Below, piece after piece: positions 17,508 to 26,173 of a stretch of DNA of 64,000 nucleotides. Source of the DNA: JBCCGR01 sp039029195 (GTDB taxonomy: Bacteria; Pseudomonadota; Alphaproteobacteria; Rhizobiales; Rhizobiaceae); contig JBCCGR010000007.1 of assembly GCA_039029195.1 (NCBI GenBank), forward strand, positions 62,001-126,000, read 5' to 3'. A program made the translations under genes and the position numbers. Below the pieces are notes generated by a model. It had not been told where the DNA came from. It worked only from the letters and a program-made list of their open reading frames with translations, and did no database searches. Every line of letters starts with the position of its first letter. Within the stretch, counting starts at the first letter, position 1.

Positions 17508-17508
17508 T

Positions 17509-20500
17509 CTACTCCGCAGCGTCCAGCATGGTGTTCTGAGTGTCGGCAAAGGCGTCTTCAAGCCGGGATTTCTCAATCTCAACCGATTTAACAGCCGCCT
17601 CTTTCACATGACCAAATCCACGGATTTTTTCTGGATAGTTGGCAAGTGCCATGGCGGCGGAGTGGTTCTGTGGTGTCAGGGACGAACAGATTCGGTCAAT
17701 AACCGCCTCATAGTCGCTCAGCAGTCGACGTTCCATTCTGCGTTCTTGTGTGTAGCCAAACACATCAAGGGTAGATCCTCGCAGACCCTTCAACGAAGCA
17801 ACCAAACCCAATGCACGGCGCATCCAGGGACCGAATGTGGACTTCACCAAATGCCCGTTCGCGTCCCGTTTGGAAAACAGTGGCGGCGCCATGTGGAATT
17901 CAATTCTTTCCCAGCTTTCAAATCGCTCGCTCAGCTGCCGCTCGAACGATCCGTCAGTGTAGAGCCGTGCCACCTCATACTCGTCCTTGATGGCCATCAG
18001 CTTGAACAAATTGCGCGCAATGACATCGCTGAGACCCGCCTTGCCTGAGGCTTTTGACGCTTCCGCAGCACGAACCCGATCCATCGTCTCACGATAACGA
18101 TTTGCATAAGTGGCATTTTGATATCGGGTGAGGTCATCTGCACGACGCTCGATAAGTTCATCAATGTTCGCGGAGCGTTCGCGATGTGGAAGTTGTTCCG
18201 GTCCTGGTTCTTCCTTCACCGGTACCAGGGTCATATCGTGTGCAGCAACGCGACCCCAATTGAATGCGTCCTGATTGAGTTTGACTGCAACGCCATTGAG
18301 ATCAATTGCTTTCAAAATGGCTTCTGCACTGATTGGCAATCCACCATTCTGCCAGGCAAACCCCAGCATGAACATGTTCGCGGCAATTGCATCCCCCATG
18401 AGCCCAATGGCCATGCGTTTTGCTTCAACCACATGAGTGTTTTCATTGCCCGCCTTGGCACGAATTGCCCGCAAGATGCGCTGCACTGGGAAGGAGAAAT
18501 CCACATTGTGAGTGAATGAGCCCGATAGCGTTTCGTGGCTGTTCACGACAACACGGGTTTCACCTTCCTTCACTGACGCCATCACTTTGGCAGTTCCTGC
18601 CGTCACCACATCGCAGCCAAGGATGAGGTCTGCGCCTCGGGCGGTAATGCGGATGGAGTTTATGTCCGATGGCTTCTTCGCAATGCGAAGATGGCTGGCA
18701 ACCGCACCACCCTTCTGTGCGAGGCCCGCCATGTCGATGATTGCACTGCCTTTGCCTTCAAGGTGTGCCGCCATGCCAATGATTGCACCGACGGTCACCA
18801 CGCCGGTTCCCCCGACGCCCGTCACCACCACCCCATAGGTTTTGTCGATCTCCGGCAGGGTAGGTGCAGGCAATTGAGCAAGTGGAATTTCGGCAGATTC
18901 TGCGCCAGCTTGTTGCTCCGCACCTTTGCGCAGTTTGCCGCCATGTACCGTGACAAAGCTGGGACAGAAGCCGTTTGTGCAGGAAAAGTCTTTGTTACAG
19001 GCCGACTGATCAATCTGGCGTTTGCGCCCATAGTCGGTGTCAACGGCAGTCACCGCCACACAATTGGATTTCACGCCGCAATCGCCGCAGCCTTCGCAAA
19101 CCTGTTCGTTGATAACCGCCCGACGATCAGGATCGGGAAACATGCCACGTTTGCGGCGGCGGCGTTTCTCCGATGCACAAGTCTGATCGTAGATCATTAC
19201 CGACAGGCCCTTGACCTTGGAGAGTTCCTTTTGAACCTCCATCAGTTCGGAGCGGTGATGAATTGTGGTGCCCAGCGGCCAGGCGACGGTGGAGGGGTAT
19301 TTGTCGGGCTCATCAGTCACGATGACCACCCGCTGCGCGCCTTCCGCTGCGACCTGACTGGCAATCATGTCGACTGTCAGATTGCCTTCGTTGGGCTGAC
19401 CACCAGTCATGGCAACAGCGTCATTGTAGAGAATTTTGTAGGTGATATTGGCATCTGAGTTGGCGGCAGCCCGCACCGCAAGGTGACCGGAGTGATTGTA
19501 GGTGCCATCACCCAAATTCTGGAAGACATGCTCGCGGTTGGAGAAGTGAAATTCGCCGATCCAGTTCGCGCCCTCGCCACCCATCTGGGTGTAGCCTTCG
19601 GTCTTACGGTCCATCCATTGCGCCATGTAGTGACAGCCAATGCCGGCATAGGCGCGAGATCCTTCCGGAACGTGGGTCGATGATGAGTGTGGGCAACCGG
19701 CGCAAAAGTACGGAACCCGTTCCGCGATGGTTTCCGTCTTCGCCTGCGCTTCTTGTGCCGCTTTCAGGGCATCGACATTGGACTTTAGGTCCTTGTCTTT
19801 GTTGTGTTTGAGAACACGTTCACCAATCGCAATTGCAATGTTGTTGCTGTCGAGCGCGCCCTTGACCGGAAAGAGCCAGTTACCTTTCTCGTCCTTCTTA
19901 CCAACGACCGTTGGTTGGTGCGCGGTGCCATAGAGCTCTTCGCGGACCTGAACTTCAATCAACGAGCGCTTTTCCTCGACCACGATGATTGTATCGAGAC
20001 CACGCGCGAACTTCTTCAGTTCCTCCGGTGGAATGGGCCACACACAACCGATCTTGAAGAGACGAATGCCGAGCGCATTGGCACGAATTTCGTCAATTCC
20101 CAGCCCATCGAGAGCCTGACGCACATCCAGATAGCTTTTGCCCGTCGTGATTATGCCGACCTTTGGCGTCTTGCCGCCTGAAATGATCGTCTTGTTGATC
20201 TTGTTTGCGCGAACAAAAGCAACGATGGCGTCACGCTTGTAGTCTTGCAGCCGTGCTTCCTGAACGAGCGGGTGGTCGTTGGTGCGAATGTTGAGGCCGT
20301 CCTTTGGCATCTCAAAATCGGTCGGTTCCACAAACTGTAGTCGGTCGATATCTCCATCAATGACCGCGGTCGATTCAATCGTATCCTTGAGACATTTGAG
20401 CCCCACCCAAACCCCGGCGTAACGCGAAAGCGCGTAGCCAAAGAGGCCAAAGTCGACGATCTCCTGAACTCCTGCCGGGTGCAGAACTGGCATCATAACG

Positions 20501-21009
20501 TCCAGAAAGTGAAACTCTGACTGATGAGCGGTGGTGGAGGATTCGCAGGTATGATCATCCCCCATGACCGCGACCACGCCGCCGAACTTGGACGTGCCGG
20601 CGAGGTTGGCGTGACGGAAGACGTCGCCCGATCGGTCCACACCGGGCCCCTTGCCGTACCAGATGCCGAACACGCCGTCATATTTGCCGTCTCCGCGAAG
20701 TTCTGCTTGTTGAGTCCCCCACAATGCAGTTGCGGCCAGGTCTTCATTCTGACCGGATTGAAAGACGATGTCGTTCTGTTTGAGCAGGTCCTGAAAGCGC
20801 CACATGGTGAGATCGATCCCACCGACCGGAGAGCCGCGATAACCGGTTATGTAACCCGCCGTGTTGTGCCCAGCTTTGCGATCCCGTTCCTTCTGGGCCA
20901 GCACAAGTCGAAGCAAGGCCTGAACACCGGAAACGAATATCCTGTTCTTGTTCAGGTCAAATTTGTCTTTGAGCGAGATTGATGTGTCGAAAGATTTGCC
21001 TTTCGGCAT
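17509..21009 (-). CDS. Indolepyruvate ferredoxin oxidoreductase, fused alpha/beta type
   Basis: A 1166-residue enzyme that decarboxylates aryl- or branched 2-oxoacids to acyl-CoA with ferredoxin as electron acceptor. In order: pyrimidine/TPP domains with AGYITGYRGSPVGGIDL near the N-terminus, a TPP C-domain with GIGCHYMAQWMDR, GGEGANW and LGDGTYNHSG, an iron-sulfur region with CEGCGDCGVKSNC, the gamma-type domain starting VVVTGVGGTGVVTVG, and a C-terminal tail of DUF6537 type. The ATG at 21009 has GGAGG six bases upstream, so the earlier in-frame ATG is not chosen. In E. coli-type anaerobes and archaea the subunits are separate; the fused form is usual in aerobic proteobacteria. Upstream of, and same strand as, the ligase/transporter genes, which suggests catabolism of aromatic amino acids or arylpyruvates. 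Confidence 0.9.
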   Translation of the reverse strand: MPKGKSFDTSISLKDKFDLNKNRIFVSGVQALLRLVLAQKERDRKAGHNTAGYITGYRGSPVGGIDLTMWRFQDLLKQNDIVFQSGQNEDLAATALWGTQQAELRGDGKYDGVFGIWYGKGPGVDRSGDVFRHANLAGTSKFGGVVAVMGDDHTCESSTTAHQSEFHFLDVMMPVLHPAGVQEIVDFGLFGYALSRYAGVWVGLKCLKDTIESTAVIDGDIDRLQFVEPTDFEMPKDGLNIRTNDHPLVQEARLQDYKRDAIVAFVRANKINKTIISGGKTPKVGIITTGKSYLDVRQALDGLGIDEIRANALGIRLFKIGCVWPIPPEELKKFARGLDTIIVVEEKRSLIEVQVREELYGTAHQPTVVGKKDEKGNWLFPVKGALDSNNIAIAIGERVLKHNKDKDLKSNVDALKAAQEAQAKTETIAERVPYFCAGCPHSSSTHVPEGSRAYAGIGCHYMAQWMDRKTEGYTQMGGEGANWIGEFHFSNREHVFQNLGDGTYNHSGHLAVRAAANSDANITYKILYNDAVAMTGGQPNEGNLTVDMIASQVAAEGAQRVVIVTDEPDKYPSTVAWPLGTTIHHRSELMEVQKELSKVKGLSVMIYDQTCASEKRRRRKRGMFPDPDRRAVINEQVCEGCGDCGVKSNCVAVTAVDTDYGRKRQIDQSACNKDFSCTNGFCPSFVTVHGGKLRKGAEQQAGAESAEIPLAQLPAPTLPEIDKTYGVVVTGVGGTGVVTVGAIIGMAAHLEGKGSAIIDMAGLAQKGGAVASHLRIAKKPSDINSIRITARGADLILGCDVVTAGTAKVMASVKEGETRVVVNSHETLSGSFTHNVDFSFPVQRILRAIRAKAGNENTHVVEAKRMAIGLMGDAIAANMFMLGFAWQNGGLPISAEAILKAIDLNGVAVKLNQDAFNWGRVAAHDMTLVPVKEEPGPEQLPHRERSANIDELIERRADDLTRYQNATYANRYRETMDRVRAAEASKASGKAGLSDVIARNLFKLMAIKDEYEVARLYTDGSFERQLSERFESWERIEFHMAPPLFSKRDANGHLVKSTFGPWMRRALGLVASLKGLRGSTLDVFGYTQERRMERRLLSDYEAVIDRICSSLTPQNHSAAMALANYPEKIRGFGHVKEAAVKSVEIEKSRLEDAFADTQNTMLDAAE

Positions 21010-21361
21010 TCGGCCCTCCATCAGAGCTGTTTGGCGCGGTCAGGCAACCAGCTTTCCTGAATGTAGTTTTGTGATCGCGATCAATCCGGTCAATACACAA
21101 GCGGCTGATTGATGAAAAATTGCAAGAAATCACGAACCAATGGACGAAATTCGACGGTTCTGATTAAAAAAGGCAGAAATGACCAAACATTGTGCGGTGA
21201 TCCCACGCACCTCCTTTGCGGCTGATTCGGCTGAACGATGTGAGGGCACCGGGCTGGTATCAACCACTTTGATCTCACTTCTTCACGGCGATGAGACTTG
21301 AGCCGCGTCTCCAGCGGCGTTACGTTAAGCATCTGTTATCATCAACTTCGGACCATCAAAA
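21010..21361. other. Divergent intergenic region of 352 bases
   Basis: No gene-like open frame or RNA gene is seen. It must hold the promoters of the oxidoreductase gene (leftwards) and the GATase/nitrile hydratase operon (rightwards). The only clear structure is the 12-base palindrome at 21072-21083, listed separately. The middle part is AT-richer than its surroundings. Confidence 0.6.
21072..21083. promoter_or_regulatory. Perfect 12-base palindrome, candidate operator
   Basis: TGATCGCGATCA is fully self-complementary and lies 63 bases upstream of the oxidoreductase start. No regulator gene is adjacent, so the binding protein is unknown. Chance occurrence is possible because GATC/CG-rich palindromes are frequent in such genomes. 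Confidence 0.35.
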
Positions 21362-22144
21362 TTGACCGACAGGCCACTGCCGCTGGTTGCGGTAACAAGC
21401 GACAAAATAGACTACCGCATCTACTCCTGGCATGCGACGCCGGAGCAATATGTTGATGCGGTTCGGCTCCATTCCAATGTACAGCCTGTCATCGTTCCCG
21501 CACTTGGAGCGGCTGCGGATCATGAGTCTCTGCTTGAACGTGTCGACGGTTTGCTGGTGACCGGCGCACGGTCGAATGTTCACCCGGAAGAGTATGGACA
21601 CGATGCTTCTGAAGCAGCAGAACCTTATGATCTCGACCGGGATGCAACAACCTTGCCGCTCATCCGCATAGCAATTCAAAAAGGCATTCCGCTTCTTGCG
21701 ATCTGCCGGGGCATTCAGGAGCTCAATGTGGCACTTGGAGGTTCACTGCATCTGGAGGTTCAAAACCTGGACAGGCGTTTGGACCATCGTGGGGCTGAGT
21801 CACCCTTCAATGATGAACGGTTCAAACTGGCTCACAGCATCGCCGTGAGGGAAGGTTCAAGGCTCGCCGGCGTTCTGGGTGAAAGTGATGTAACGGTGAA
21901 TTCGGTGCATCGGCAGGCAATCGATCAGCTCGCGCCGGGCCTTGAGGTAGACGCAGTAGCTCAGGATGGAACCATTGAAGCGGTCTCTGTTTCCGGCGCA
22001 GCCGGGTTCGCGGTCGGTGTACAATGGCACCCGGAATATTGGGCCGACAGCGATACTCCATCGCGTTTGCTTTTCGAGGCGTTCGGCGAAGCCGTTCGCC
22101 AATTTCGCGACAGTCGTGATCAAATCCCACAGGCGGCAGAGTGA
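21362..22144 (+). CDS. Class I glutamine amidotransferase-like hydrolase (PuuD-like)
   Basis: A 260-residue hydrolase of the gamma-glutamyl-GABA hydrolase group. The nucleophile elbow is LLAICRGIQELN (Cys115), and the catalytic His-Glu is in VQWHPEYW; VNSVHRQAI is also a PuuD feature. No synthetase domain is attached, so it acts as a stand-alone amide hydrolase. The start is TTG at 21362; no ATG or GTG fits better. It ends three bases before the nitrile hydratase alpha ATG (or overlaps an alternative GTG), so the genes are translationally linked. In this position it might hydrolyse a gamma-glutamyl or other amide linked to nitrile metabolism; that is inference. Confidence 0.8.
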   Translation: MTDRPLPLVAVTSDKIDYRIYSWHATPEQYVDAVRLHSNVQPVIVPALGAAADHESLLERVDGLLVTGARSNVHPEEYGHDASEAAEPYDLDRDATTLPLIRIAIQKGIPLLAICRGIQELNVALGGSLHLEVQNLDRRLDHRGAESPFNDERFKLAHSIAVREGSRLAGVLGESDVTVNSVHRQAIDQLAPGLEVDAVAQDGTIEAVSVSGAAGFAVGVQWHPEYWADSDTPSRLLFEAFGEAVRQFRDSRDQIPQAAE

Positions 22145-22146
22145 AA

Positions 22147-22779
22147 ATGAGCGAAGATCACACACATAGTCATCATCACGGTGAGGGGTCGGAACTTTCC
22201 GAAATGGAGTTGCGTGTTCGCGCTCTGGAATCGCTGGCGGTTGAAAAGGGTTATGTTGACCCAGATGCCCTCGATGAATTGATTGAGACTTACGAAACCA
22301 AAGTCGGCCCGCGAAACGGTGCGGCGGTGGTGGCGCGGGCGTGGAGTGATCCAGAGTTTCTCGCTCAGTTGCGGGAAGATGCCACGCAAGCCATCAATTC
22401 CATGGGTTTTGAGGGCCGTCAGGGCGAGCACATGGTTGTGGTCGAGAACACACCAGAAACCCATCATATGGTGGTCTGCACCTTGTGCTCCTGTTATCCG
22501 TGGCCCGTGCTCGGATTGCCGCCGGTCTGGTACAAATCGCCTGCCTATCGATCCCGCTCGGTCATCGATCCGCGTGGTGTGCTGAAAGATTTTGGCGTTG
22601 AAATCGCCGATGACGTGGCCGTTGAGGTTCATGATTCCACCGCAGAGACCCGCTTTCTGGTTCTTCCCATGCGTCCGGAAGGAACGGAAGGTTGGAGCGA
22701 AGAAAAGCTCGCGGGGCTCGTTACCCGAGACAGTATGATAGGGACGGGGCTGCCGCTTGATCCGGGGATGCAGTCATGA
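22147..22779 (+). CDS. nthA: Nitrile hydratase alpha subunit, cobalt type
   Basis: Catalytic subunit that hydrates R-CN to the amide. The metal claw VCTLCSC lies at residues 110-116 (Cys111, Cys114, Cys116); Thr in the second position marks the cobalt type, while iron enzymes have Ser. The flanking YPWPVLGLPPVWYKSPAYRS is classical. The 210-residue length is normal. An N-terminal histidine-rich stretch, HTHSHHHGEG, is unusual and may help metal capture. ATG at 22147 is preferred over GTG at 22141. The beta-subunit gene overlaps its stop by four bases (ATGA). The NHase-like thiocyanate hydrolase is excluded by the intact separate alpha and beta subunits. Confidence 0.95.
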   Translation: MSEDHTHSHHHGEGSELSEMELRVRALESLAVEKGYVDPDALDELIETYETKVGPRNGAAVVARAWSDPEFLAQLREDATQAINSMGFEGRQGEHMVVVENTPETHHMVVCTLCSCYPWPVLGLPPVWYKSPAYRSRSVIDPRGVLKDFGVEIADDVAVEVHDSTAETRFLVLPMRPEGTEGWSEEKLAGLVTRDSMIGTGLPLDPGMQS

Positions 22780-23435
22780 ATGGTGGAGCCGATCTTGGCG
22801 GAATGCAGGGGTTTGGTCCTGTGGTTCCGGAAGAAGACGAGCCGGTTTTCCATGCCGAGTGGGAAAAACGATCTTTTGCTCTCACAGTGGCGCTGGGTGC
22901 AACAGGTACCTGGAATATCGACACCTCGCGCCATGCGCGGGAAAGCCTGCCACCCGGAGAATATCTGACATCGTCCTACTATCGCATCTGGGCCCGCGGT
23001 ATTGAGCGGCTCATGGTCTCTCACAATATGGCGACGAAGGCGGAGATTGAAGCAGGAAAGTCCACGTCGATCCCCAAAGAGCTGACGAGAGTTCTTACGA
23101 AGGATAACGTCGCTGCGGTCCTGTCCAAGGGCGGACCGGCCGATCGGCCATCCACTGAGGATCCAAAGTTCACCGTTGGGCAGTCGGTCAGAACGGCCAA
23201 TCTGCACCCTTCGGGCCACACGCGTTTGCCGCGTTATGCGCGTGAAAAAACGGGAACCGTCAGCGCAATTATCGGGCATCACGTTTTCCCAGACAGCAAT
23301 GCCGCTGGAACTGGTGAAGATCCCCAATGGCTCTACACCGTAACGTTTCTCGCGACCGAATTGTGGGGCTCTCAGGCCAACCCGCGAGACAAGGTTCACG
23401 TGGATATCTGGGAGCCACATCTTGTCGCCGGGTGA
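22776..23435 (+). CDS. nthB: Nitrile hydratase beta subunit
   Basis: A 219-residue partner that forms the alpha-beta heterodimer and supplies arginines that hydrogen-bond the oxidised cysteines. N-terminal MNGGADLGGMQGFGPV is the standard opening; HTRLPRYAREKTGTV (with the conserved Arg) and the C-terminal VHVDIWEPHL are also diagnostic. ATGA overlap with nthA and a 14-base overlap with the activator gene place the three in one coupled unit. Confidence 0.95.
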   Translation: MNGGADLGGMQGFGPVVPEEDEPVFHAEWEKRSFALTVALGATGTWNIDTSRHARESLPPGEYLTSSYYRIWARGIERLMVSHNMATKAEIEAGKSTSIPKELTRVLTKDNVAAVLSKGGPADRPSTEDPKFTVGQSVRTANLHPSGHTRLPRYAREKTGTVSAIIGHHVFPDSNAAGTGEDPQWLYTVTFLATELWGSQANPRDKVHVDIWEPHLVAG

Positions 23436-23796
23436 AATTGACGGACCAGATCTGGATGATCTGCCCCAGCTGAAGCGGGATGAAGATGGCGCGCCAATGT
23501 TCGCCGCCCCCTGGGAAGCCAAGGCATTTGCTCTAGCCGTCTCACTTTGCGAACAAGGCGTTTTCACCTGGCCGCAATGGTGTGAGACCTTTGGCTCGGT
23601 TTTGCAGGAGGCAGGATCTGATGATCGGGCTCAGAACTACTATCGCCACTGGATGACAGCACTTGAACGCATATCAGCAACGAGCACCCTGGTGAGCGAC
23701 AAGGAGCTCAATGTTCGAACCGCCCAGTGGGATCGTGCTGCCCGCGCCACGCCGCACGGCAAGCCAATCGAACTTGCAAACGACCCTCAGGCCTGA
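23422..23796 (+). CDS. Nitrile hydratase activator/accessory protein
   Basis: A 124-residue protein homologous to the N-terminal half of the beta subunit: PMFAAPWEAKAFALAVSLCE and FTWPQWCETFG are the recognisable blocks, followed by YYRHWMTALERI. In cobalt nitrile hydratases such small proteins form a complex with the alpha subunit and insert cobalt by subunit exchange. The start is probably TTG at 23422 inside the end of nthB. No cobalt permease gene follows; the next gene is on the other strand and only 12 bases away. A third structural subunit, as in toyocamycin nitrile hydratase, is an alternative reading. Confidence 0.85.
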   Translation: MSPGEIDGPDLDDLPQLKRDEDGAPMFAAPWEAKAFALAVSLCEQGVFTWPQWCETFGSVLQEAGSDDRAQNYYRHWMTALERISATSTLVSDKELNVRTAQWDRAARATPHGKPIELANDPQA

Positions 23797-23808
23797 AGAG
23801 CGGGGACC

Positions 23809-24774
23809 TTACCGCGGTTCGGTGGGGCCATCCTGCCTTGCCGCCGGTAGCTCTGTTGGCCTCAAACCTCGACCCGGCCATTGAGGATTGTTCTTGAACC
23901 AATGGGCCATGAAATCAACAAATGCCCTTACCTTTGCGGGCACCAATCGACGGTGAGGATAAACCACGTATAGCCCGGCATCTTTCAAACCGAATTCCGG
24001 TAGAACGCGGACCAGACGCCCGGTCTCGAGATCATCAGCGACCACAAAATCCGGCACGTAGGTAAAGCCAAGGTCGTTGACTGCCGCGCGGTGGGTCACG
24101 AAAGGACTGTTGACCTCCAAAGGCCCTGTCACAGCAACGCTGAATTCCTTCCCATCCGGTTCGCTAAACAGCCAGTTTTTCCGGCTGCGAATATTGCTGT
24201 CGATAAGACAGGGCAGATCACCAAGCTCTTTTGGATGATTGGGTGTGCCATGTTTTTTCAAGGTGGCCGGCGAGGCGCAAACATACACTTCGAAGCCAGC
24301 CAAACGCCGGGCAATAAGCGAAGAATCGGGCAATCGTGACATGCGAATTGCCGCATCAAACCGGCCTTCCACCAGATCAACTATCTGATCTTTAAGGTCC
24401 AGTTCGAGTGTAACTTTCGGATGGGCATCCAAAAAGGCATCAATCGGAATGCCGAAATCCATATCCATCAGCGTGCGAGGGGCGGAAACACGCAGTTTAC
24501 CGTGGGGATTGTTGCCCGATTCGCGAACGTTGTCCTGCAACTCGTCGAACTGTTCGAGAACTGTTCTGGCCGATTCACGATAGTTGTCGCCGGCCTCTGT
24601 CAGCGAAAATTGGCGAGTGGTTCTGTTAATCAGAAGGATACCCAGCTCGTCTTCTAACTCTCTGACATATTTTGATAAAAGTGCCTTCGAGCGACCAACT
24701 TTTCGAGCTGCGGCCGAGAATCCGTGCGCCTCTACAACCTCAAGAAAAGCACGCATTCGGGTTAGAGTATCCAT
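23809..24774 (-). CDS. LysR-family transcriptional regulator
   Basis: A 321-residue LTTR. The winged HTH is at residues 3-62 (LTRMRAFLEVVEAHGFSAAA, RKVGRSKALLSKYVRELEDE), followed by a linker helix and a two-lobe effector domain with GKLRVSAPRTLM and VPAKVRAFVDFMAHWF. It belongs to the AaeR/DsdC-like branch with VRVLPEFGL near the end. It is convergent with the nitrile hydratase operon (12 bases between stops) and 78 bases downstream of the amidase on the same strand, so it could be cotranscribed with the amidase genes. Control of nitrile or amide genes is inferred from position only. Confidence 0.9.
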   Translation of the reverse strand: MDTLTRMRAFLEVVEAHGFSAAARKVGRSKALLSKYVRELEDELGILLINRTTRQFSLTEAGDNYRESARTVLEQFDELQDNVRESGNNPHGKLRVSAPRTLMDMDFGIPIDAFLDAHPKVTLELDLKDQIVDLVEGRFDAAIRMSRLPDSSLIARRLAGFEVYVCASPATLKKHGTPNHPKELGDLPCLIDSNIRSRKNWLFSEPDGKEFSVAVTGPLEVNSPFVTHRAAVNDLGFTYVPDFVVADDLETGRLVRVLPEFGLKDAGLYVVYPHRRLVPAKVRAFVDFMAHWFKNNPQWPGRGLRPTELPAARQDGPTEPR

Positions 24775-24852
24775 CCACCACCTCAGAAGACCAATTGTGA
24801 AATGACGTTACGGAAATCGTCATAAATTGCAACAACACCAGAAATTGTGGGG

Positions 24853-26064
24853 TCAGCGATCCGCCAATATCTGGAGTGCAAGAGAGACAAGACGTCGGTC
24901 GGAATGCCGGGGACCGATGAGGGATATGCCGAACGGAGCACCGTCGACTGAACCCAGCGGTATCGTGATCTGCGGCAGTCCGCTGATGCCGGAAACACAA
25001 AGAAGTCGAAGCGCCTGTTCCCTGAATTCCTGCAGACTGTCGAACGACTGGCGAAGCAATGGCGCTGGTCCCGGCACAGTTGGCAGGACAAGCACCGTAT
25101 CGTCACTCAGCAGGGATTCAATCTCGCTGCGCATGGCGGTCCGGGCTTGAGACTGTTCTGCGTATCGTTCCTTGGAGATTGATTTGCCGAGTTCAAATCG
25201 ATCTTTCACACCGGGCCCAAGTGCTGCACCTGAACGCTCGATCCATTCGCCTAGGTTTCCCCAGGCTTCAAATGACTGCGTTTCGCGAAAACACCAGTAC
25301 CAGTCATCAATCGGTCGGATGAAACCATCTCGTTCGTTGTAGCCACCGAAATGGGACAACACCCGACTTCGGATTGCTGAATATTCCTGCTCCACATGAT
25401 CGCCGAGAAGCTGTTGAACCAGAATTGAAATCGATACCGCCTTGGAGAGCGGCGTAGCCTCAGGATCGGAACCCAGCATGACATCACTGACCGCTTCATA
25501 GGTGCGCAGGTCATGAGCAAACCAGCCATACACATCATAGCTGTGGGCAAGTGGCATGGTTTTGTCGAGCGTGATGCGCCCATGTGTTGTTCGCAACCCA
25601 ACAAGCCCGCAATAGGCGGCGGGTGCGCGCACCGAGCCGCCAGTATCGGAACCGGTGGCAATGTCTACACTCTTCGACGCCACCAGGGAAACCGAGCCGG
25701 AAGATGAGCCGCCGGTTATTCGGTTTCTGTCAGCGGGATTTATCGGAGAGCCATAATGCGCGTTCATCCCGTTGAGCGAAAAGCACAACTCGTCGCATTG
25801 GGATTTTCCAATGCAGTTCGCACCCGCATCGAGGAGTGATTGAACTGAGGGCGCGGTGTCCTGATCGAATCCAGCTTCAGCAAGTCGCGATGGTGAACCC
25901 CAGCCGTTCTTGTACCCCGCGACCTGATAGATATCTTTTACCGCTAGCGTTTTACCCGCGAGCGGGCCGGTTTCTGCGTGGGGCACGTCGACACGCGGAT
26001 AGTCGCACCACGCATTGAGATCACCACCCGGACGCTCCGTTGTACCTGGTTCGGAATTGTTCAC
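24853..26064 (-). CDS. Amidase (amidase-signature family)
   Basis: A 403-residue Ser-cisSer-Lys amidase that hydrolyses R-CONH2 to the acid and ammonia. Lys43 is in TLAVKDIYQVAG, the cis-Ser is in TGGSSSGS (residues 117-124) and the nucleophile Ser144 is in TGSDTGGSVRAPAA. The C-terminal part contains LVLPTVPGPAPLL and ISGLPQITIPLG. The GTG start at 26064 has AGGAGG nine bases upstream. It is shorter than typical 450-500-residue amidases and similar to the AtzF/indoleacetamide-hydrolase-like short forms. Its place opposite the nitrile hydratase suggests it takes the amide product onwards; this is inference. Confidence 0.9.
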   Translation of the reverse strand: MNNSEPGTTERPGGDLNAWCDYPRVDVPHAETGPLAGKTLAVKDIYQVAGYKNGWGSPSRLAEAGFDQDTAPSVQSLLDAGANCIGKSQCDELCFSLNGMNAHYGSPINPADRNRITGGSSSGSVSLVASKSVDIATGSDTGGSVRAPAAYCGLVGLRTTHGRITLDKTMPLAHSYDVYGWFAHDLRTYEAVSDVMLGSDPEATPLSKAVSISILVQQLLGDHVEQEYSAIRSRVLSHFGGYNERDGFIRPIDDWYWCFRETQSFEAWGNLGEWIERSGAALGPGVKDRFELGKSISKERYAEQSQARTAMRSEIESLLSDDTVLVLPTVPGPAPLLRQSFDSLQEFREQALRLLCVSGISGLPQITIPLGSVDGAPFGISLIGPRHSDRRLVSLALQILADR

Positions 26065-26173
26065 GCGGTGATCCTCCTAACGATTTGGTATCCAGAGCTG
26101 CGCCAAAGAAAGCAACAAACCATGAAGATATCGACCATCGAACCCGATACAAATCAAGCTATCAATTCCACAG

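Noticed and set aside
18691..19458. 255-codon plus-strand frame inside the indolepyruvate oxidoreductase gene
   Set aside because: Antisense to conserved TPP and iron-sulfur regions; no ribosome site or family similarity.
22629..23567. 312-codon minus-strand frame over the nitrile hydratase genes
   Set aside because: Both nitrile hydratase subunits are unmistakable on the plus strand, and the antisense product has no recognisable domain.
22147..23796. Thiocyanate hydrolase (scnABC) instead of nitrile hydratase
   Set aside because: In thiocyanate hydrolase the beta-type chain is split in two; here a full beta subunit is present, followed by a separate small activator.
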